From Scrofimicrobium canadense (GTDB taxonomy: Bacteria; Actinomycetota; Actinomycetes; Actinomycetales; Actinomycetaceae), in contig NZ_VULO01000001.1 in assembly GCF_009696615.1 (NCBI RefSeq), positions 124,001 through 188,000 on the forward strand: a stretch of 64,000 nucleotides of DNA, read 5' to 3'. The notes under the pieces are model-generated. The model was not told the DNA's origin. It worked only from the letters and a program-made list of their open reading frames with translations, and ran no database searches. A program made the position numbers and the translations under genes. This document shows positions 44,404 to 54,922 of this stretch, in pieces; the first letter of the stretch is position 1; each line of letters opens with the position of its first letter.

Positions 44404-45704
44404 TCGACGTCTTTACCGCTCCCAGTCCACTCACCCCGGCTTTGACCGAGCGGTGGGGGAGTGAAGAGTCTTGGACTCTCAAAGCGGCCCTCGAGGCGGG
44501 GGCGTACACGGGCTTACGCAAAGCTGAATCCATGCAGCCATCTGAGATTACCGAGTTTGTGAAGTCCTCAGGTATTCGTGGTCGAGGAGGCGCGGGATTC
44601 CCCACTGGCATGAAGTGGTCCTTCCTTCCCCCCGACGATGGTCAACCGCGGTATTTGGTAGTCAATGCGGATGAGTCAGAGCCTGGAACATGCAAGGACA
44701 TTCCTCTCATCATGGCCGATCCTCATCTGCTGATCGAAGGCATTGCGATTGCCAGTAAGGCAATCAACTGCAAGCATGCATTCGTCTACCTGCGTGGCGA
44801 AGTTGTGCACGTCTACCGGCGTCTCCTCGAGGCTGTTGCCGAGGCGACAGAATCTGGCCTGCTGGGAGACCTGAGAATCACCGCGCATGCTGGTGCGGGC
44901 GCCTATATTTGTGGTGAAGAAACGGCGCTTTTGGATTCGTTGGAAGGGCGTCGCGGACACCCACGGTTGAAGCCTCCGTTCCCTGCGGTAGCAGGCCTCT
45001 ATCAACGTCCTACAGTTGTCAACAATGTCGAGACTATTGCCGATGTTGCTCTGGTATTTCGTCATCATGACGGCTGGTACCCGACTATGGGCACTGAAAA
45101 GTCTAAAGGCTGCGGTCTCTTTTCCGTGTCCGGGCATGTCAAAAACCCGGGACAATTTGAGGCACCCTTTGGCGTCACGATGCGCGAACTTCTTGAATAT
45201 GCTGGTGGAGTCAGAGACGGTCACCGGTTGAAGTTCTTCACTCCCGGAGGTTCGTCAACACCTCTTTTCACCGAAGAAGACCTTGATGTTCCCCTCGATT
45301 ATGAAGCCGTTGCAGCTGCGGGTTCGATGCTGGGAACGCGCGCGCTGATGGTATTCGATGAAACGACGTCAGTTGTGCGCACGATCCTCAAATGGACAGA
45401 GTTTTATCAGCATGAGTCTTGCGGCAAATGTACGCCGTGCCGTGAAGGAACGTATTGGCTCAAACAAGTAATGCTCCGTCTTGAGGCAGGCAAGGGGCGG
45501 CAGGGCGATATTGATCTACTTGATGAAATCGCCAACAATATCTTCGGACGCAGCTTCTGTGCTCTAGGCGACGCAGCCGCTACTCCCATCAAGTCAGCGA
45601 TCAAACACTTCCGCGATGAATTTGAAGCTGGACTTACTACTCCTGCATGGGAGCTATTCCCTTATGAGAAATCAACCAACTTTGCGAAGGGAGACGCCAA
45701 GTGA
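44400..45704 (+). CDS. nuoF: NADH-quinone oxidoreductase subunit F
   Basis: 434-residue NADH- and FMN-binding subunit. GRGGAGFPTGMKWSF (NADH), NADESEPGTCKD, YICGEETALLDSLEGRRG (FMN) and the [4Fe-4S] motif ESCGKCTPCREGTYW, with the fourth cysteine in GRSFCALGDAA. The stop overlaps nuoG by four bases. Confidence 0.97.
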   Translation: MIDVFTAPSPLTPALTERWGSEESWTLKAALEAGAYTGLRKAESMQPSEITEFVKSSGIRGRGGAGFPTGMKWSFLPPDDGQPRYLVVNADESEPGTCKDIPLIMADPHLLIEGIAIASKAINCKHAFVYLRGEVVHVYRRLLEAVAEATESGLLGDLRITAHAGAGAYICGEETALLDSLEGRRGHPRLKPPFPAVAGLYQRPTVVNNVETIADVALVFRHHDGWYPTMGTEKSKGCGLFSVSGHVKNPGQFEAPFGVTMRELLEYAGGVRDGHRLKFFTPGGSSTPLFTEEDLDVPLDYEAVAAAGSMLGTRALMVFDETTSVVRTILKWTEFYQHESCGKCTPCREGTYWLKQVMLRLEAGKGRQGDIDLLDEIANNIFGRSFCALGDAAATPIKSAIKHFRDEFEAGLTTPAWELFPYEKSTNFAKGDAK

Positions 45705-48181
45705 GTGATCAAATTGAGTTGATCATTGATGACGTTCCCGTCACCGTTGACCCGGGCACCCTCATTATTCGCGCCGCGGAAAAGAGCGGGGTGAGAATCC
45801 CTCGTTTCTGTGATCATCCCTTACTGAAGCCAGTCGCGGCATGTCGCCAGTGTCTGGTGGAAGTGGGAACTCCTGATCGTGAGGGAAACCTGCGGATGAT
45901 GCCCAAGCCTCAACCGGCGTGTGCTATTCCCGTGAGTCCCGGCATGGTGGTGAAGACTCAAGACACCTCGGAAGTAGCCAAGAAAGCTCAAGAGGGTGTG
46001 ATGGAGTTTTTGCTCATCAATCACCCGCTTGATTGTCCGATTTGCGATAAGGGCGGCGAGTGCCCTTTGCAAAATCAGGCGATGACTGAAGGCAGGCCCA
46101 AAGCGCGTTTTGCCGATGCGAAGCGTACATATCCCAAGCCCATGCGCCTTACCTCGCAAATCATGCTTGACAGGGATCGCTGTATCCTCTGCCAACGTTG
46201 CGTGAGGTTCGGCAAAGAAATTCCTGGGGACGTCTTTATCGACTTGCAGGGCCGCGGCGGCGGGACTGCACCGACTGACGATCATGTCTTCGTTGGTGAA
46301 CAGATCGGCACATTTGATGCAGAAGTCCTTGGCTTCTACGTCCCAGATGTCGATGGACCTGAGCGTACGGATATTTCAGGCCCCTATGGGCGTGAAGGCA
46401 TCATCTCTTCGGTCTATTCGGGACCGCAAAAGAAGTCGGATAAAGACCTTTCGGGACGCACCTTTGCCAGCTACTTCTCTGGCAACGTGATTCAGATTTG
46501 CCCCGTCGGTGCACTCACCGCGTCGTCCTATCGTTTCCGCGCCCGTCCTTTCGATCTGGTTTCCACGCCTTCTATTTCCGAGGCGGATGCTTCGGGTTCG
46601 GCTATTCGCGTCGATATTCGCCGCGGTGAGGTTGTACGCCGTTTGGCTGGCAATGAACCAGAGGTCAATGAGGAATGGATTACCGACAAAGATCGTTTCG
46701 CATTCCACTGGGCTGAACGCGATCGCATGGCCACACCGCTGGTGCGCGAAAACGGGCAATTGGTGCCCACCTCGTGGTCTGATGCTCTCGACCGGGTGGC
46801 ACGTTCACTCAAGAATGCGGAAGGACCAGTCGGTCTTCTTCCTGGTGGCCGCCTCACTTTTGAAGATGCCTGGGCCTGGTCGAAGTTTGCCCGCCTAGCT
46901 CTTGGCACCAACAACATTGATGCGCGTTGGCGTGAGCAGTCTGATGAAGAAGCTCAGTTCCTAGCTGCTCGGGTAGCTGGAGAGGGACTTTCCGTCACAT
47001 ACGCAGATGTTGAGACCGCCTCACATGTAGTCCTCATCACACTTGAACCGGAAGATGAATGTGGATCGCTATTCCTACGTTTGCGTAAGAGCGTTGGAAA
47101 GCAGAAGATCACGGTAGTTGCGCCATTTGCTTCTAGAGGTTCTGAGAAACTCGACGCGGAGCTCATCCAGGTGTCCCCTGGGCAGGAGCCTGCCGTTGTC
47201 GACGCAATGAAGGATTTGGGCGACGGAGCGATCATTCTTGTGGGTGAACGCGCTGCTCGAACGCCTGGGTTACTGAGCGCAGTCGCGCGACTTGCTGATC
47301 GGGAAGATGCTCGCCTCCAGTGGGTGCCTCGTCGTTCGGGCGAAAGAGCAGCCGTTGAGGCTGGATTACTTCCTAACCTTCTCCCATTTGGGCGTCCAGT
47401 TGGTGACGAAGCAGCGCGTGCAGAGGTTGGTTGGGCTCCCCAGCTGGCTGAGGTTGGCCTCAGTGCTCGCGATATCCTCACGCATGCGAAGACTTTGGTC
47501 GTGGGCGGACTCGATCTACGTGACTGGCCTGATCCTGCCTCGGCAAAAGAGGCTTTGAAAGCCGCTGATTTTGTCGTATCTTTGCAGGTACGGCGGTCAG
47601 ACGCAGAAGAATATGCCGATGTCATTTTGCCGGTTGCACCTCCAGTCGAAAAGAATGGCACATTTATTAACTGGGAAGGTCGACTCCGTCCCTTCGGTCA
47701 GGCATACGCTGCGCGTTCTCTCACTGATCGTGATGTTCTTACCAAGCTCGCCCTGGAAATGGGAGTTGACTTGGGAACAGAGACTCTTACAGATGTGTAC
47801 AGCGAAGCAAACCCGTTGATGGAATGGAATGGCGAGCGCGTCGCCGATCCATCCGTCCAGCCACAACACGATGAGAGCTCGGAACTACGCGTGGTATTCC
47901 ATAAGCCTTCGGTCGATCTTGGAATCTTGCAAGACGGCGCTGACGATCTACGCAGTTCCGCGAGGGTACCGGTAGCCCTTGTATCACCGGCGACACTGGA
48001 AAGAATCGGCGCGGCAGAAGATGACGATGTCACTGTCAAGGGCCCTCGCGGATCGGTCGTTGTGCCGATCGAATCTGCGGATATGCCTGACGACGTGCTT
48101 TGGCTACCTGAATGTTCCTTCGGGAATGGGGTTCATGCGGACCTCGCCGAATACGGAGATATCGTGGAGGTGTCACTGTGA
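45701..48181 (+). CDS. nuoG: NADH-quinone oxidoreductase subunit G
   Basis: 826-residue electron-wire subunit. N-terminal [2Fe-2S] domain (PRFCDHPLLKPVAACRQC, PACAIPVSPGM), the His-containing [4Fe-4S] (NHPLDCPICDKGGECPLQ), further cluster CILCQRCVRFGKEI and CPVGALT. Then a molybdopterin-oxidoreductase-type domain (residues about 290-826), which in complex I no longer binds molybdenum. GTG start. Confidence 0.96.
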   Translation: MSDQIELIIDDVPVTVDPGTLIIRAAEKSGVRIPRFCDHPLLKPVAACRQCLVEVGTPDREGNLRMMPKPQPACAIPVSPGMVVKTQDTSEVAKKAQEGVMEFLLINHPLDCPICDKGGECPLQNQAMTEGRPKARFADAKRTYPKPMRLTSQIMLDRDRCILCQRCVRFGKEIPGDVFIDLQGRGGGTAPTDDHVFVGEQIGTFDAEVLGFYVPDVDGPERTDISGPYGREGIISSVYSGPQKKSDKDLSGRTFASYFSGNVIQICPVGALTASSYRFRARPFDLVSTPSISEADASGSAIRVDIRRGEVVRRLAGNEPEVNEEWITDKDRFAFHWAERDRMATPLVRENGQLVPTSWSDALDRVARSLKNAEGPVGLLPGGRLTFEDAWAWSKFARLALGTNNIDARWREQSDEEAQFLAARVAGEGLSVTYADVETASHVVLITLEPEDECGSLFLRLRKSVGKQKITVVAPFASRGSEKLDAELIQVSPGQEPAVVDAMKDLGDGAIILVGERAARTPGLLSAVARLADREDARLQWVPRRSGERAAVEAGLLPNLLPFGRPVGDEAARAEVGWAPQLAEVGLSARDILTHAKTLVVGGLDLRDWPDPASAKEALKAADFVVSLQVRRSDAEEYADVILPVAPPVEKNGTFINWEGRLRPFGQAYAARSLTDRDVLTKLALEMGVDLGTETLTDVYSEANPLMEWNGERVADPSVQPQHDESSELRVVFHKPSVDLGILQDGADDLRSSARVPVALVSPATLERIGAAEDDDVTVKGPRGSVVVPIESADMPDDVLWLPECSFGNGVHADLAEYGDIVEVSL

Positions 48182-49524
48182 TCCTCGCAGCAACTGGAGT
48201 ACAAGCCGACTTCACCCAAGAAACGTGGTGGATAACGCTGATCAAGGCGTTGTTCATCATCGTCTATCTCATTGCTTCGGTCATTATGGCTCTATGGGTG
48301 GAGCGTCGAGGCTTAGCACGCATGCAGACCAGGCCAGGTCCGAACGTGGCGGGTCCTCTAGGCCTGTTCCAGGCTTTTGCTGATGCTGGCAAGCTCCTCT
48401 TTAAAGAGGATATTTGGACAAGCCGCGCAGACAAGTTCATGTATCTCCTCGGCCCAACGGTGATGGCTTTTACCGCTTTCTCGGTCTTGGCAGTCATCCC
48501 CATGGGACCAAATGTCAGCCTGTTTGGACACTCTTCGCCATTGCAGTTAGCAGATACCCCGGTTGCAGCTCTCTATATCTTGGCAATGACCTCGCTTGGG
48601 CTTTACGGAATCGTGCTAGGGGGCTGGTCGGCCAGATCAACCCTTCCACTTTACGGAGCCGTGCGGTCCTCAGCTCAGGTAATTTCCTATGAACTTTCTA
48701 TGGGGCTCGCACTTGTTTCGGTATTCCTTATGACCGGTTCGATGTCAACATCGGAGATTGTTTCGACGCAGACCACGCTGTGGTGGTGTCTACCTCTCTT
48801 TCCGGCTTTCGTAATTTACTTGATCTCTATGGTTGGTGAAGTCAACCGTCTTCCCTTCGACCTGCCTGAAGCTGAAGGCGAATTGGTCGCGGGACATATG
48901 ACAGAGTATTCATCAATGAAATTCGGTTGGTACTACTTGGCCGAATACATCAACATGTTGAATGTATCTGCTGTAGCGACGACGATGTTTTTCGGGGGCT
49001 GGCATGCTCCATGGCCAGAGGGTCTTATTCCTTTCATGGAAGGCGGCTGGTGGGGAATCTTGTGGTTCACACTGAAGGTGTGGTTCTTCATGTTCCTCAT
49101 GATCTGGACGCGCGCGACGCTCATGAGATTCCGCTATGACCAGTTCATGAGTCTTGGATGGAAGATACTGATTCCAATCTCCCTGGGCTGGTTGGTTATC
49201 GTCGCAGTACAGCAAGGCCTCATGGCTTGGAGCGGTATCAGTCTCCCTGTCATCGTCGCCATCATCGCTGGAGTTGCGATAGTCGCGATCTTCCTTATCT
49301 CCTGGCTGGGAGATTCTAAGCCAGTTACTACAGAAGAAGCTGAGGCAGATGAGGTTTTCGATGCCTTTGCAGGAGGTTATCCCGCACCCCCTGTCGGTGA
49401 CCAGCAGCTACCTCCGTCGCCGCGAGCGGGACGAGCGACAGTAGCGGTTGCAGTAGGGACAGCAGAAGTGTTAGAAGCGTCTGATTCTCAGACACTCCAG
49501 TCTAAGGAGCACAGCGATGAGTGA
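48178..49524 (+). CDS. nuoH: NADH-quinone oxidoreductase subunit H
   Basis: 448-residue membrane subunit at the quinone tunnel. [19 protein letters not shown] and [19 protein letters not shown] are invariant family segments; eight helices. Start GTG 48178 overlaps the nuoG stop. A hydrophilic tail of about 70 residues, rich in P, A, E and V, follows the last helix; such tails are seen in actinobacterial NuoH. Confidence 0.96.
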   Translation: MILAATGVQADFTQETWWITLIKALFIIVYLIASVIMALWVERRGLARMQTRPGPNVAGPLGLFQAFADAGKLLFKEDIWTSRADKFMYLLGPTVMAFTAFSVLAVIPMGPNVSLFGHSSPLQLADTPVAALYILAMTSLGLYGIVLGGWSARSTLPLYGAVRSSAQVISYELSMGLALVSVFLMTGSMSTSEIVSTQTTLWWCLPLFPAFVIYLISMVGEVNRLPFDLPEAEGELVAGHMTEYSSMKFGWYYLAEYINMLNVSAVATTMFFGGWHAPWPEGLIPFMEGGWWGILWFTLKVWFFMFLMIWTRATLMRFRYDQFMSLGWKILIPISLGWLVIVAVQQGLMAWSGISLPVIVAIIAGVAIVAIFLISWLGDSKPVTTEEAEADEVFDAFAGGYPAPPVGDQQLPPSPRAGRATVAVAVGTAEVLEASDSQTLQSKEHSDE

Positions 49525-50161
49525 CGAAGCGCGGTACGCGCCGGATCAAAAAGGAGCCATCGGTTCGATATTTGCTCCTGTCGCCGGCTACGGGGTGACA
49601 ATTAGTTCTTTTTTCCGGCCCACAGTCACCGAGCAGTATCCTCGGGAACCTGCCCGGGTCATGCCTCGGTTCCATGGAAGACATCAGCTCAACATATATC
49701 CTGATGGCCTCGAAAAATGTATCGGTTGTGAACTGTGTGCATGGGCGTGCCCTGCTGATGCCATATTGGTCGAAGCAGCGAGCAACACACCCGACCATCA
49801 AATGAGCCCTGGCGAACGCTACGGCCGCGTTTACCAGATCAACTATTTGCGCTGTATATTCTGCGGGTTTTGTATTGAGGCATGCCCGACGCGTGCCTTG
49901 ACGATGACAAATGACTTTGAATTGTCCGATTACACCCGGTTGGACGAAATCTATGACAAGGATCGTCTTCTTGCACCTCTTCCTGAGGGCGCTGTCGCTG
50001 CGCCTCATCCAATGGTTGAAGGCATGAACGATGGTGACTATTACCGGGGTGAAGTCACCGGACCAACTCAAGCACAGATCGATTGGGTGCGTGAGCATCG
50101 TCCTGAGGATCCGAGCCTCAAGACGGCTAAGGCTACTACCGACGAGGGAGATGCCAAGTGA
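49517..50161 (+). CDS. nuoI: NADH-quinone oxidoreductase subunit I
   Basis: 214-residue ferredoxin-like subunit with two [4Fe-4S] motifs: [16 protein letters not shown] and [16 protein letters not shown]. Overlaps nuoH by eight bases and nuoJ by four. C-terminal extension of about 60 residues after the second cluster. Confidence 0.97.
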   Translation: MSDEARYAPDQKGAIGSIFAPVAGYGVTISSFFRPTVTEQYPREPARVMPRFHGRHQLNIYPDGLEKCIGCELCAWACPADAILVEAASNTPDHQMSPGERYGRVYQINYLRCIFCGFCIEACPTRALTMTNDFELSDYTRLDEIYDKDRLLAPLPEGAVAAPHPMVEGMNDGDYYRGEVTGPTQAQIDWVREHRPEDPSLKTAKATTDEGDAK

Positions 50162-51093
50162 ATCCTATTCCTGAGGCCGCTATGTGGCCACAGATGAGCG
50201 GCATCGGAGAGGCACTCCTCTTCTGGTGCGTTGCCACCATCATGGTGGTCGCTGCTTTGGGTGTTCTGTTCCTCAAAAGGGCGGCGTACGCAGCGCTATG
50301 CATGGTAGTGGTAATGCTTGGTGTCGCGGTGTTGTATTTTGCATTGCAGGCCCCATTCAATGGGGTTGTTCAGGTCGTTGTCTACACCGGCGCGATCATG
50401 ATGCTATTCCTCTTCGTCATCATGATGATCGGTCTTTCAGCGCGTGATGGCTTCGAAGAACAACGCCCCGGCTACATCATCACCGCTGTCATACTTGGCA
50501 TCGCATTGGCTGGACTAGGTATCGCAATTGTCCTCCATTCGACAGTCACTGGTCCTGGAACAATCGACGTTGATCCTTATTCCAATGGGCCTGTTACCGG
50601 ATTGGCAACAGAGCTATTCGCCAACCATTGGCTCACCATTGAACTGGCAGCAATGCTATTGGTGACTTCGGCTGTTGGCGCAGTCTTGATGACGAACTCA
50701 GATCGTTTGCGTCCAAAGTTCACTCAGCGTGCTGCTGCTGAAGCTCGCATGAAAGAGTACGCAACCAAAGGCGCTCACCCGGGACAGATACCTGCCCCTG
50801 GTGTATACGCGACGTCCAACGCGGTTGACAATCCCGCAATATCGGGTGACACCGGCACAATCGTCGAAGAGTCGATTCCTCGTGTATTGCGAGTACGTGG
50901 GCTAGGCAAACCGATGGGTGCGCTAGAACCAGAAGTGACCAAGTCCTTGCAATTGGCAAAGGCTGGTCGTGACCAAGACACGCTGTGGGCTGAGAAGACA
51001 ATTGTTCCTCAGTCAAGAGCTTGGGGGATGCCCGGCGACAAAGCCCCCCAAGGTCTCAAACAGGTTGTCAAGAACCAAGGAGGCGACCAATGA
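50158..51093 (+). CDS. nuoJ: NADH-quinone oxidoreductase subunit J
   Basis: 311-residue membrane subunit. The N-terminal 180 residues carry five helices with [20 protein letters not shown], the NuoJ signature. The remaining 130 residues form a soluble, repeat-free tail ([20 protein letters not shown] onward), longer than in most bacteria. GTG start. Confidence 0.94.
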   Translation: MNPIPEAAMWPQMSGIGEALLFWCVATIMVVAALGVLFLKRAAYAALCMVVVMLGVAVLYFALQAPFNGVVQVVVYTGAIMMLFLFVIMMIGLSARDGFEEQRPGYIITAVILGIALAGLGIAIVLHSTVTGPGTIDVDPYSNGPVTGLATELFANHWLTIELAAMLLVTSAVGAVLMTNSDRLRPKFTQRAAAEARMKEYATKGAHPGQIPAPGVYATSNAVDNPAISGDTGTIVEESIPRVLRVRGLGKPMGALEPEVTKSLQLAKAGRDQDTLWAEKTIVPQSRAWGMPGDKAPQGLKQVVKNQGGDQ

Positions 51094-51389
51094 GCCTGAT
51101 GTGGTACATCGTCTTGGCATTCATACTCTTTGCTATTGGAGGCGTCACCGTTGTGGTGCGCAAGTCAACCATCATTCAGCTCATGGGAGTAGAAATGATG
51201 TTGAATTCGGCAAATCTTGTCTTTATCGCGTTTTCTCGGATTCACGGAACGATGAGCGGACAAGTTATGGCTTTCTTTGTGATGGTCGTTGCTGCGGCCG
51301 AGGTCGTGATTGGGTTAGCGCTCATCGTGGCAATCTTCAAATCTCGCGCAAATACCGATGTTGACGACATCGTCACGCTGAAGCACTGA
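51090..51389 (+). CDS. nuoK: NADH-quinone oxidoreductase subunit K
   Basis: 99-residue, three-helix proton-pumping subunit homologous to MrpC. LMGVEMMLNSANLVFIAF contains the conserved helix-2 glutamate, and VVAAAEVVIGLALIVAIF the second. ATG at 51090 overlaps the nuoJ stop and follows AAGGAGG. Confidence 0.96.
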   Translation: MSLMWYIVLAFILFAIGGVTVVVRKSTIIQLMGVEMMLNSANLVFIAFSRIHGTMSGQVMAFFVMVVAAAEVVIGLALIVAIFKSRANTDVDDIVTLKH

Positions 51390-51400
51390 GAGGAGTGACA

Positions 51401-53383
51401 GTGATAAGTTTTCTTCCCGCTGCTTCTGAGAGTGCGGTGCAATACGCAGACGTGGCATCTCCACAGGGGGCAGCCAATATCGCCTGGCTGATGTTTGTCG
51501 TTCCCGCAGTTGTTGCGGGTATCCTGCTTATTCTTGGTAAACGCACTGATAGGTGGGGGCACTGGCTGGCAGTAGCAGCCTCGTGGTTCAGTTTCATTTT
51601 AGGTGCGGTCATCCTCATTCAAATGCTGGCATTGCCAGCTGGCGAGAGACGGATGAACATTAATCTTTTTGAATGGATTCCGGCTGGCGAATTCCGTGTC
51701 AACTTCGGAATGCTGGTCGATCCACTTTCCATGACATTCGTGATGCTGGTGACCTTCGTCGGCTCACTTATCTTGGTCTACTCCGTTGGCTACATGGAAC
51801 ACGACCCGGCAAGGCGACGTTTCTTTGCGTATCTCGCGCTCTTCATTGCTTCCATGTTGATCTTGGTCTTGGGTAATTCCTATGCCACGCTCTTCCTGGG
51901 ATGGGAAGGCGTAGGTCTCTGTTCCTATTTACTCATTGGGTTCTGGAACCAGATTCCTGAGAATGCGACAGCGGCCAAGAAGGCTTTCATCATGAACCGT
52001 GTCGGAGACATGGGTTTACTGGCTGCCATGATGGCGATGGTGGCCTCGTTCAATTCAGTTGATTTCACTGCGGTAAATGAAGGCATTGCCTCGGCCGGAA
52101 GCACCACGGCAACAGTAATCGGCTTGTTCCTCCTCTTGGCTGCTTGCGGTAAATCAGCCCAGTACCCGTTGCAGGCATGGCTTGGTGACGCTATGGCAGG
52201 CCCAACACCGGTTTCTGCGCTCATCCACGCGGCAACAATGGTGACCGCCGGTGTGTATCTAGTCGTTCGATCTGGAATGGTGTTCCTCGCCGCTCCCGTC
52301 GCAATGACAGCGGTAGCCGTGGTAGGACTGATAACCCTGCTGATGGGGGCAATCATCGGTTGCGCTAAAGATGACATTAAAAAGGCACTTGCAGCCTCGA
52401 CCATGTCGCAAGTCGGATACATGATGCTCGGTGCGGGGCTAGGACCAATCGGATGGGCTTTTGCGATTTTCCACCTCCTCACCCACGGTTTCTTCAAATC
52501 TCTCATGTTCCTGGGTGCCGGATCGGTCATGCACGCCCTAGGAGAGCAGACAAATATGCGCCGCTATGGAGCTCTTCGCAAAGTCATGGGAATTACATGG
52601 ATCACCTTTATGGCCGGATGGTTGGCCATTTTGGGTGTTGCGCCCTTCTCTGGATATTGGTCTAAAGACAGAATTATTGAAGCCGCTTTCGCAGTGGGCA
52701 ATTTTGCGGGAATGGACGCGCCGTGGCTCGGTTGGGTCTATGGTTTGATCGCGATGTTTGCTGCTGGGCTTACCGCCTTCTACATGTCAAGGCTGTTCTT
52801 CATGACATTCAATGGCAAGGCACGGTGGGCCACTGCCAATGGTGAGCCCGCTCAGCCGCATGAATCGAAGCCAATAATGACGGTCCCGCTGATTATCCTC
52901 GCGGTATTCGCAGTGGCTTTGGGTGGCATACTTTCATTCGGGGATATCTTCATCACCTGGCTTGCTCCGTCGGTGGGAGAGACTCACCACGCAACGCCAG
53001 TGATACCCGTAATCGTCATTCAAATTCTGACCATTGCCCTTGTTGTGGCTGCAGCTATTCTTGCGTGGTTCAAATATGCGCGTGACGAAGTTCCCGTTTA
53101 TCAACCGGCTGGAAATGCTCTTACCCAGGCTGCACGGGCTGACTTCTACCAAGACAAGTTCAATGAGGCAGTATTCATGACTCCCAGCATTGATGTGATG
53201 AAGGGTGTCACAGCCGTCGACAGTAAGGGGATCGACGGAGCTGTGAATGGTGTTTCGTGGCTCATGCGTAAGGTCGGAAGTATCCTGTCACGCACCGAGT
53301 CTGGTTACGCGCGCGCCTACGCGGGCTACATATTGGGCGGAGTCGTCATCGTCCTGGCAATCGCCCTAGGCATCAGGCTCTAA
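51401..53383 (+). CDS. nuoL: NADH-quinone oxidoreductase subunit L
   Basis: 660-residue antiporter-like proton-pump subunit. Core: SVGYMEHDPARRRFFAYL, FLGWEGVGLCSYLLIGFW (conserved Glu), DAMAGPTPVSALIHAATMV, and LLTHGFFKSLMFLGAG with the conserved Lys. GTG at 51401 has AGGAG six bases upstream; the GTG at 51395 overlaps that site and is less likely. Confidence 0.96.
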   Translation: MISFLPAASESAVQYADVASPQGAANIAWLMFVVPAVVAGILLILGKRTDRWGHWLAVAASWFSFILGAVILIQMLALPAGERRMNINLFEWIPAGEFRVNFGMLVDPLSMTFVMLVTFVGSLILVYSVGYMEHDPARRRFFAYLALFIASMLILVLGNSYATLFLGWEGVGLCSYLLIGFWNQIPENATAAKKAFIMNRVGDMGLLAAMMAMVASFNSVDFTAVNEGIASAGSTTATVIGLFLLLAACGKSAQYPLQAWLGDAMAGPTPVSALIHAATMVTAGVYLVVRSGMVFLAAPVAMTAVAVVGLITLLMGAIIGCAKDDIKKALAASTMSQVGYMMLGAGLGPIGWAFAIFHLLTHGFFKSLMFLGAGSVMHALGEQTNMRRYGALRKVMGITWITFMAGWLAILGVAPFSGYWSKDRIIEAAFAVGNFAGMDAPWLGWVYGLIAMFAAGLTAFYMSRLFFMTFNGKARWATANGEPAQPHESKPIMTVPLIILAVFAVALGGILSFGDIFITWLAPSVGETHHATPVIPVIVIQILTIALVVAAAILAWFKYARDEVPVYQPAGNALTQAARADFYQDKFNEAVFMTPSIDVMKGVTAVDSKGIDGAVNGVSWLMRKVGSILSRTESGYARAYAGYILGGVVIVLAIALGIRL

Positions 53384-53399
53384 GGGCGGGAGGAAGTAA

Positions 53400-54920
53400 A
53401 TGGTACCTATGTGGACTGATATTCCGTGGCTCACCATCATGGTGGCAATCCCAGCGTTAACTGCTTTACTATTGGCGGTTTTTCCTGCACTGCGCGCACA
53501 TGGCCGTACAGTTGCCGTGATCGTCGCTGTGGTTGAGCTAGTTCTTGCTATCGTGGTGGCTTTCAATTTCGATTGGGCAGCAGCTGGTAGCTTCCAATTT
53601 GTCCAAGCGTGGGAGTGGATCCCTGGGCTCGGAATCTCCTGGGCTCTTGGCGTTAATGCTTTGGGATTAGTGATGATCCTTTTGGCAGCCGTGTTGGTTC
53701 CGCTCGTCCTGATCGCTACGCCACAGGGCGATGCGCGTCGCGAAGGCGGATACGCGGCATGGATCCTTTTGCTGTACGCCTTCATCGTTCTCATTTTCAG
53801 CGCCTACGATGTCGTGTTGTTCTATATTGCGTTTGAGGCAATGCTGATACCTCTTTACTTCATGATCGCAGGCTATGGTCTAGGCTCACGTTCTCGCGAA
53901 GCTGGTATGAAACTGCTGATCTACTCGCTTCTAGGCGGCTTGGTCATGCTGGGCGGTCTTGTTACCATCCTGGGTAACTTTGCTGGTACTGAGAATCTGT
54001 TCCGCTACGACACCCTGTCCCAAGTTCTTCCTGGTGCGTCAACGGGAATCCAAATGGCCGTATTCATCACCTTCTTTATTGCTTTCGCAATAAAGGCCCC
54101 GATGGTGCCAGTCCATACATGGCTTCCTGACGCGGCTGCTGAAGCACGTCCGGGCACATCAGTCCTCCTAGTTGGGATACTGGACAAAATTGGTACCTTC
54201 GGAATGATCATTTTGTGCCTGAACTTCGTTCCAGGGGCAGCCTCCCAGGCACGTTGGACCATCGTGATTCTTGCAGTAGTTTCAATCCTTTGGGGCGGAT
54301 TCGCCGCGAACGGCCAGAAAGACTTGCTGCGTCTCGTTTCCTTCACATCTGTGTCCCACTTCGGTTTTATGGTGCTCGGTATCTTCATCGGTACTGATAT
54401 TGCGATGACCGGCGCGATGTTCTATATGGTCGCGCATGGGCTATCGATCGCAGGGCTCTTCCTCATTTCTGGATTCTTGATTGAGCGAGGTGATACCCAG
54501 GAAATCGCTGGTTATGGCGGTTGGCAACGGGTTACTCCGGTTTTGGCCGGAACTTGGCTTGTTGCTGGCTTGGCGTCAATTGCATTGCCAGGTCTTTCCG
54601 GTTTCGTACCTGAATACCTAGTTTTGATGGGAACTTGGAAAGCTTCAATTCCAGTCGCCCTCTTCGCTGTACTTGGCGTTGTTTTGGCGGCCATGTACAT
54701 ACTTCTTCCTTACCAGCGGATATTTACCGGACCAAAACCAGATATTGATGTTCCAGACCTCACAATCTCACAAAAGACGGTGGTCACTCCTTTGATAGCA
54801 GGCATGCTGATATTAGGTATCTGGTCCGCTCCACTGGTGGGAGCGTTACAAGGTGTTACCGAAGCGACGCCATCTGCGCTCTCAGACATAAGCGCCTCGA
54901 CAAATGAGGGAGGAAACTGA
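53400..54920 (+). CDS. nuoM: NADH-quinone oxidoreductase subunit M
   Basis: 506-residue antiporter-like subunit. VVLFYIAFEAMLIPLYFMI, KAPMVPVHTWLPDAAAEARP, HFGFMVLGIF and MVAHGLSIAGLFLISG are conserved, including the Glu in helix 5 and Lys in helix 7 contexts. ATG at 53400 with GGGAGGAAG upstream. Confidence 0.96.
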   Translation: MVPMWTDIPWLTIMVAIPALTALLLAVFPALRAHGRTVAVIVAVVELVLAIVVAFNFDWAAAGSFQFVQAWEWIPGLGISWALGVNALGLVMILLAAVLVPLVLIATPQGDARREGGYAAWILLLYAFIVLIFSAYDVVLFYIAFEAMLIPLYFMIAGYGLGSRSREAGMKLLIYSLLGGLVMLGGLVTILGNFAGTENLFRYDTLSQVLPGASTGIQMAVFITFFIAFAIKAPMVPVHTWLPDAAAEARPGTSVLLVGILDKIGTFGMIILCLNFVPGAASQARWTIVILAVVSILWGGFAANGQKDLLRLVSFTSVSHFGFMVLGIFIGTDIAMTGAMFYMVAHGLSIAGLFLISGFLIERGDTQEIAGYGGWQRVTPVLAGTWLVAGLASIALPGLSGFVPEYLVLMGTWKASIPVALFAVLGVVLAAMYILLPYQRIFTGPKPDIDVPDLTISQKTVVTPLIAGMLILGIWSAPLVGALQGVTEATPSALSDISASTNEGGN

Positions 54921-54922
54921 GC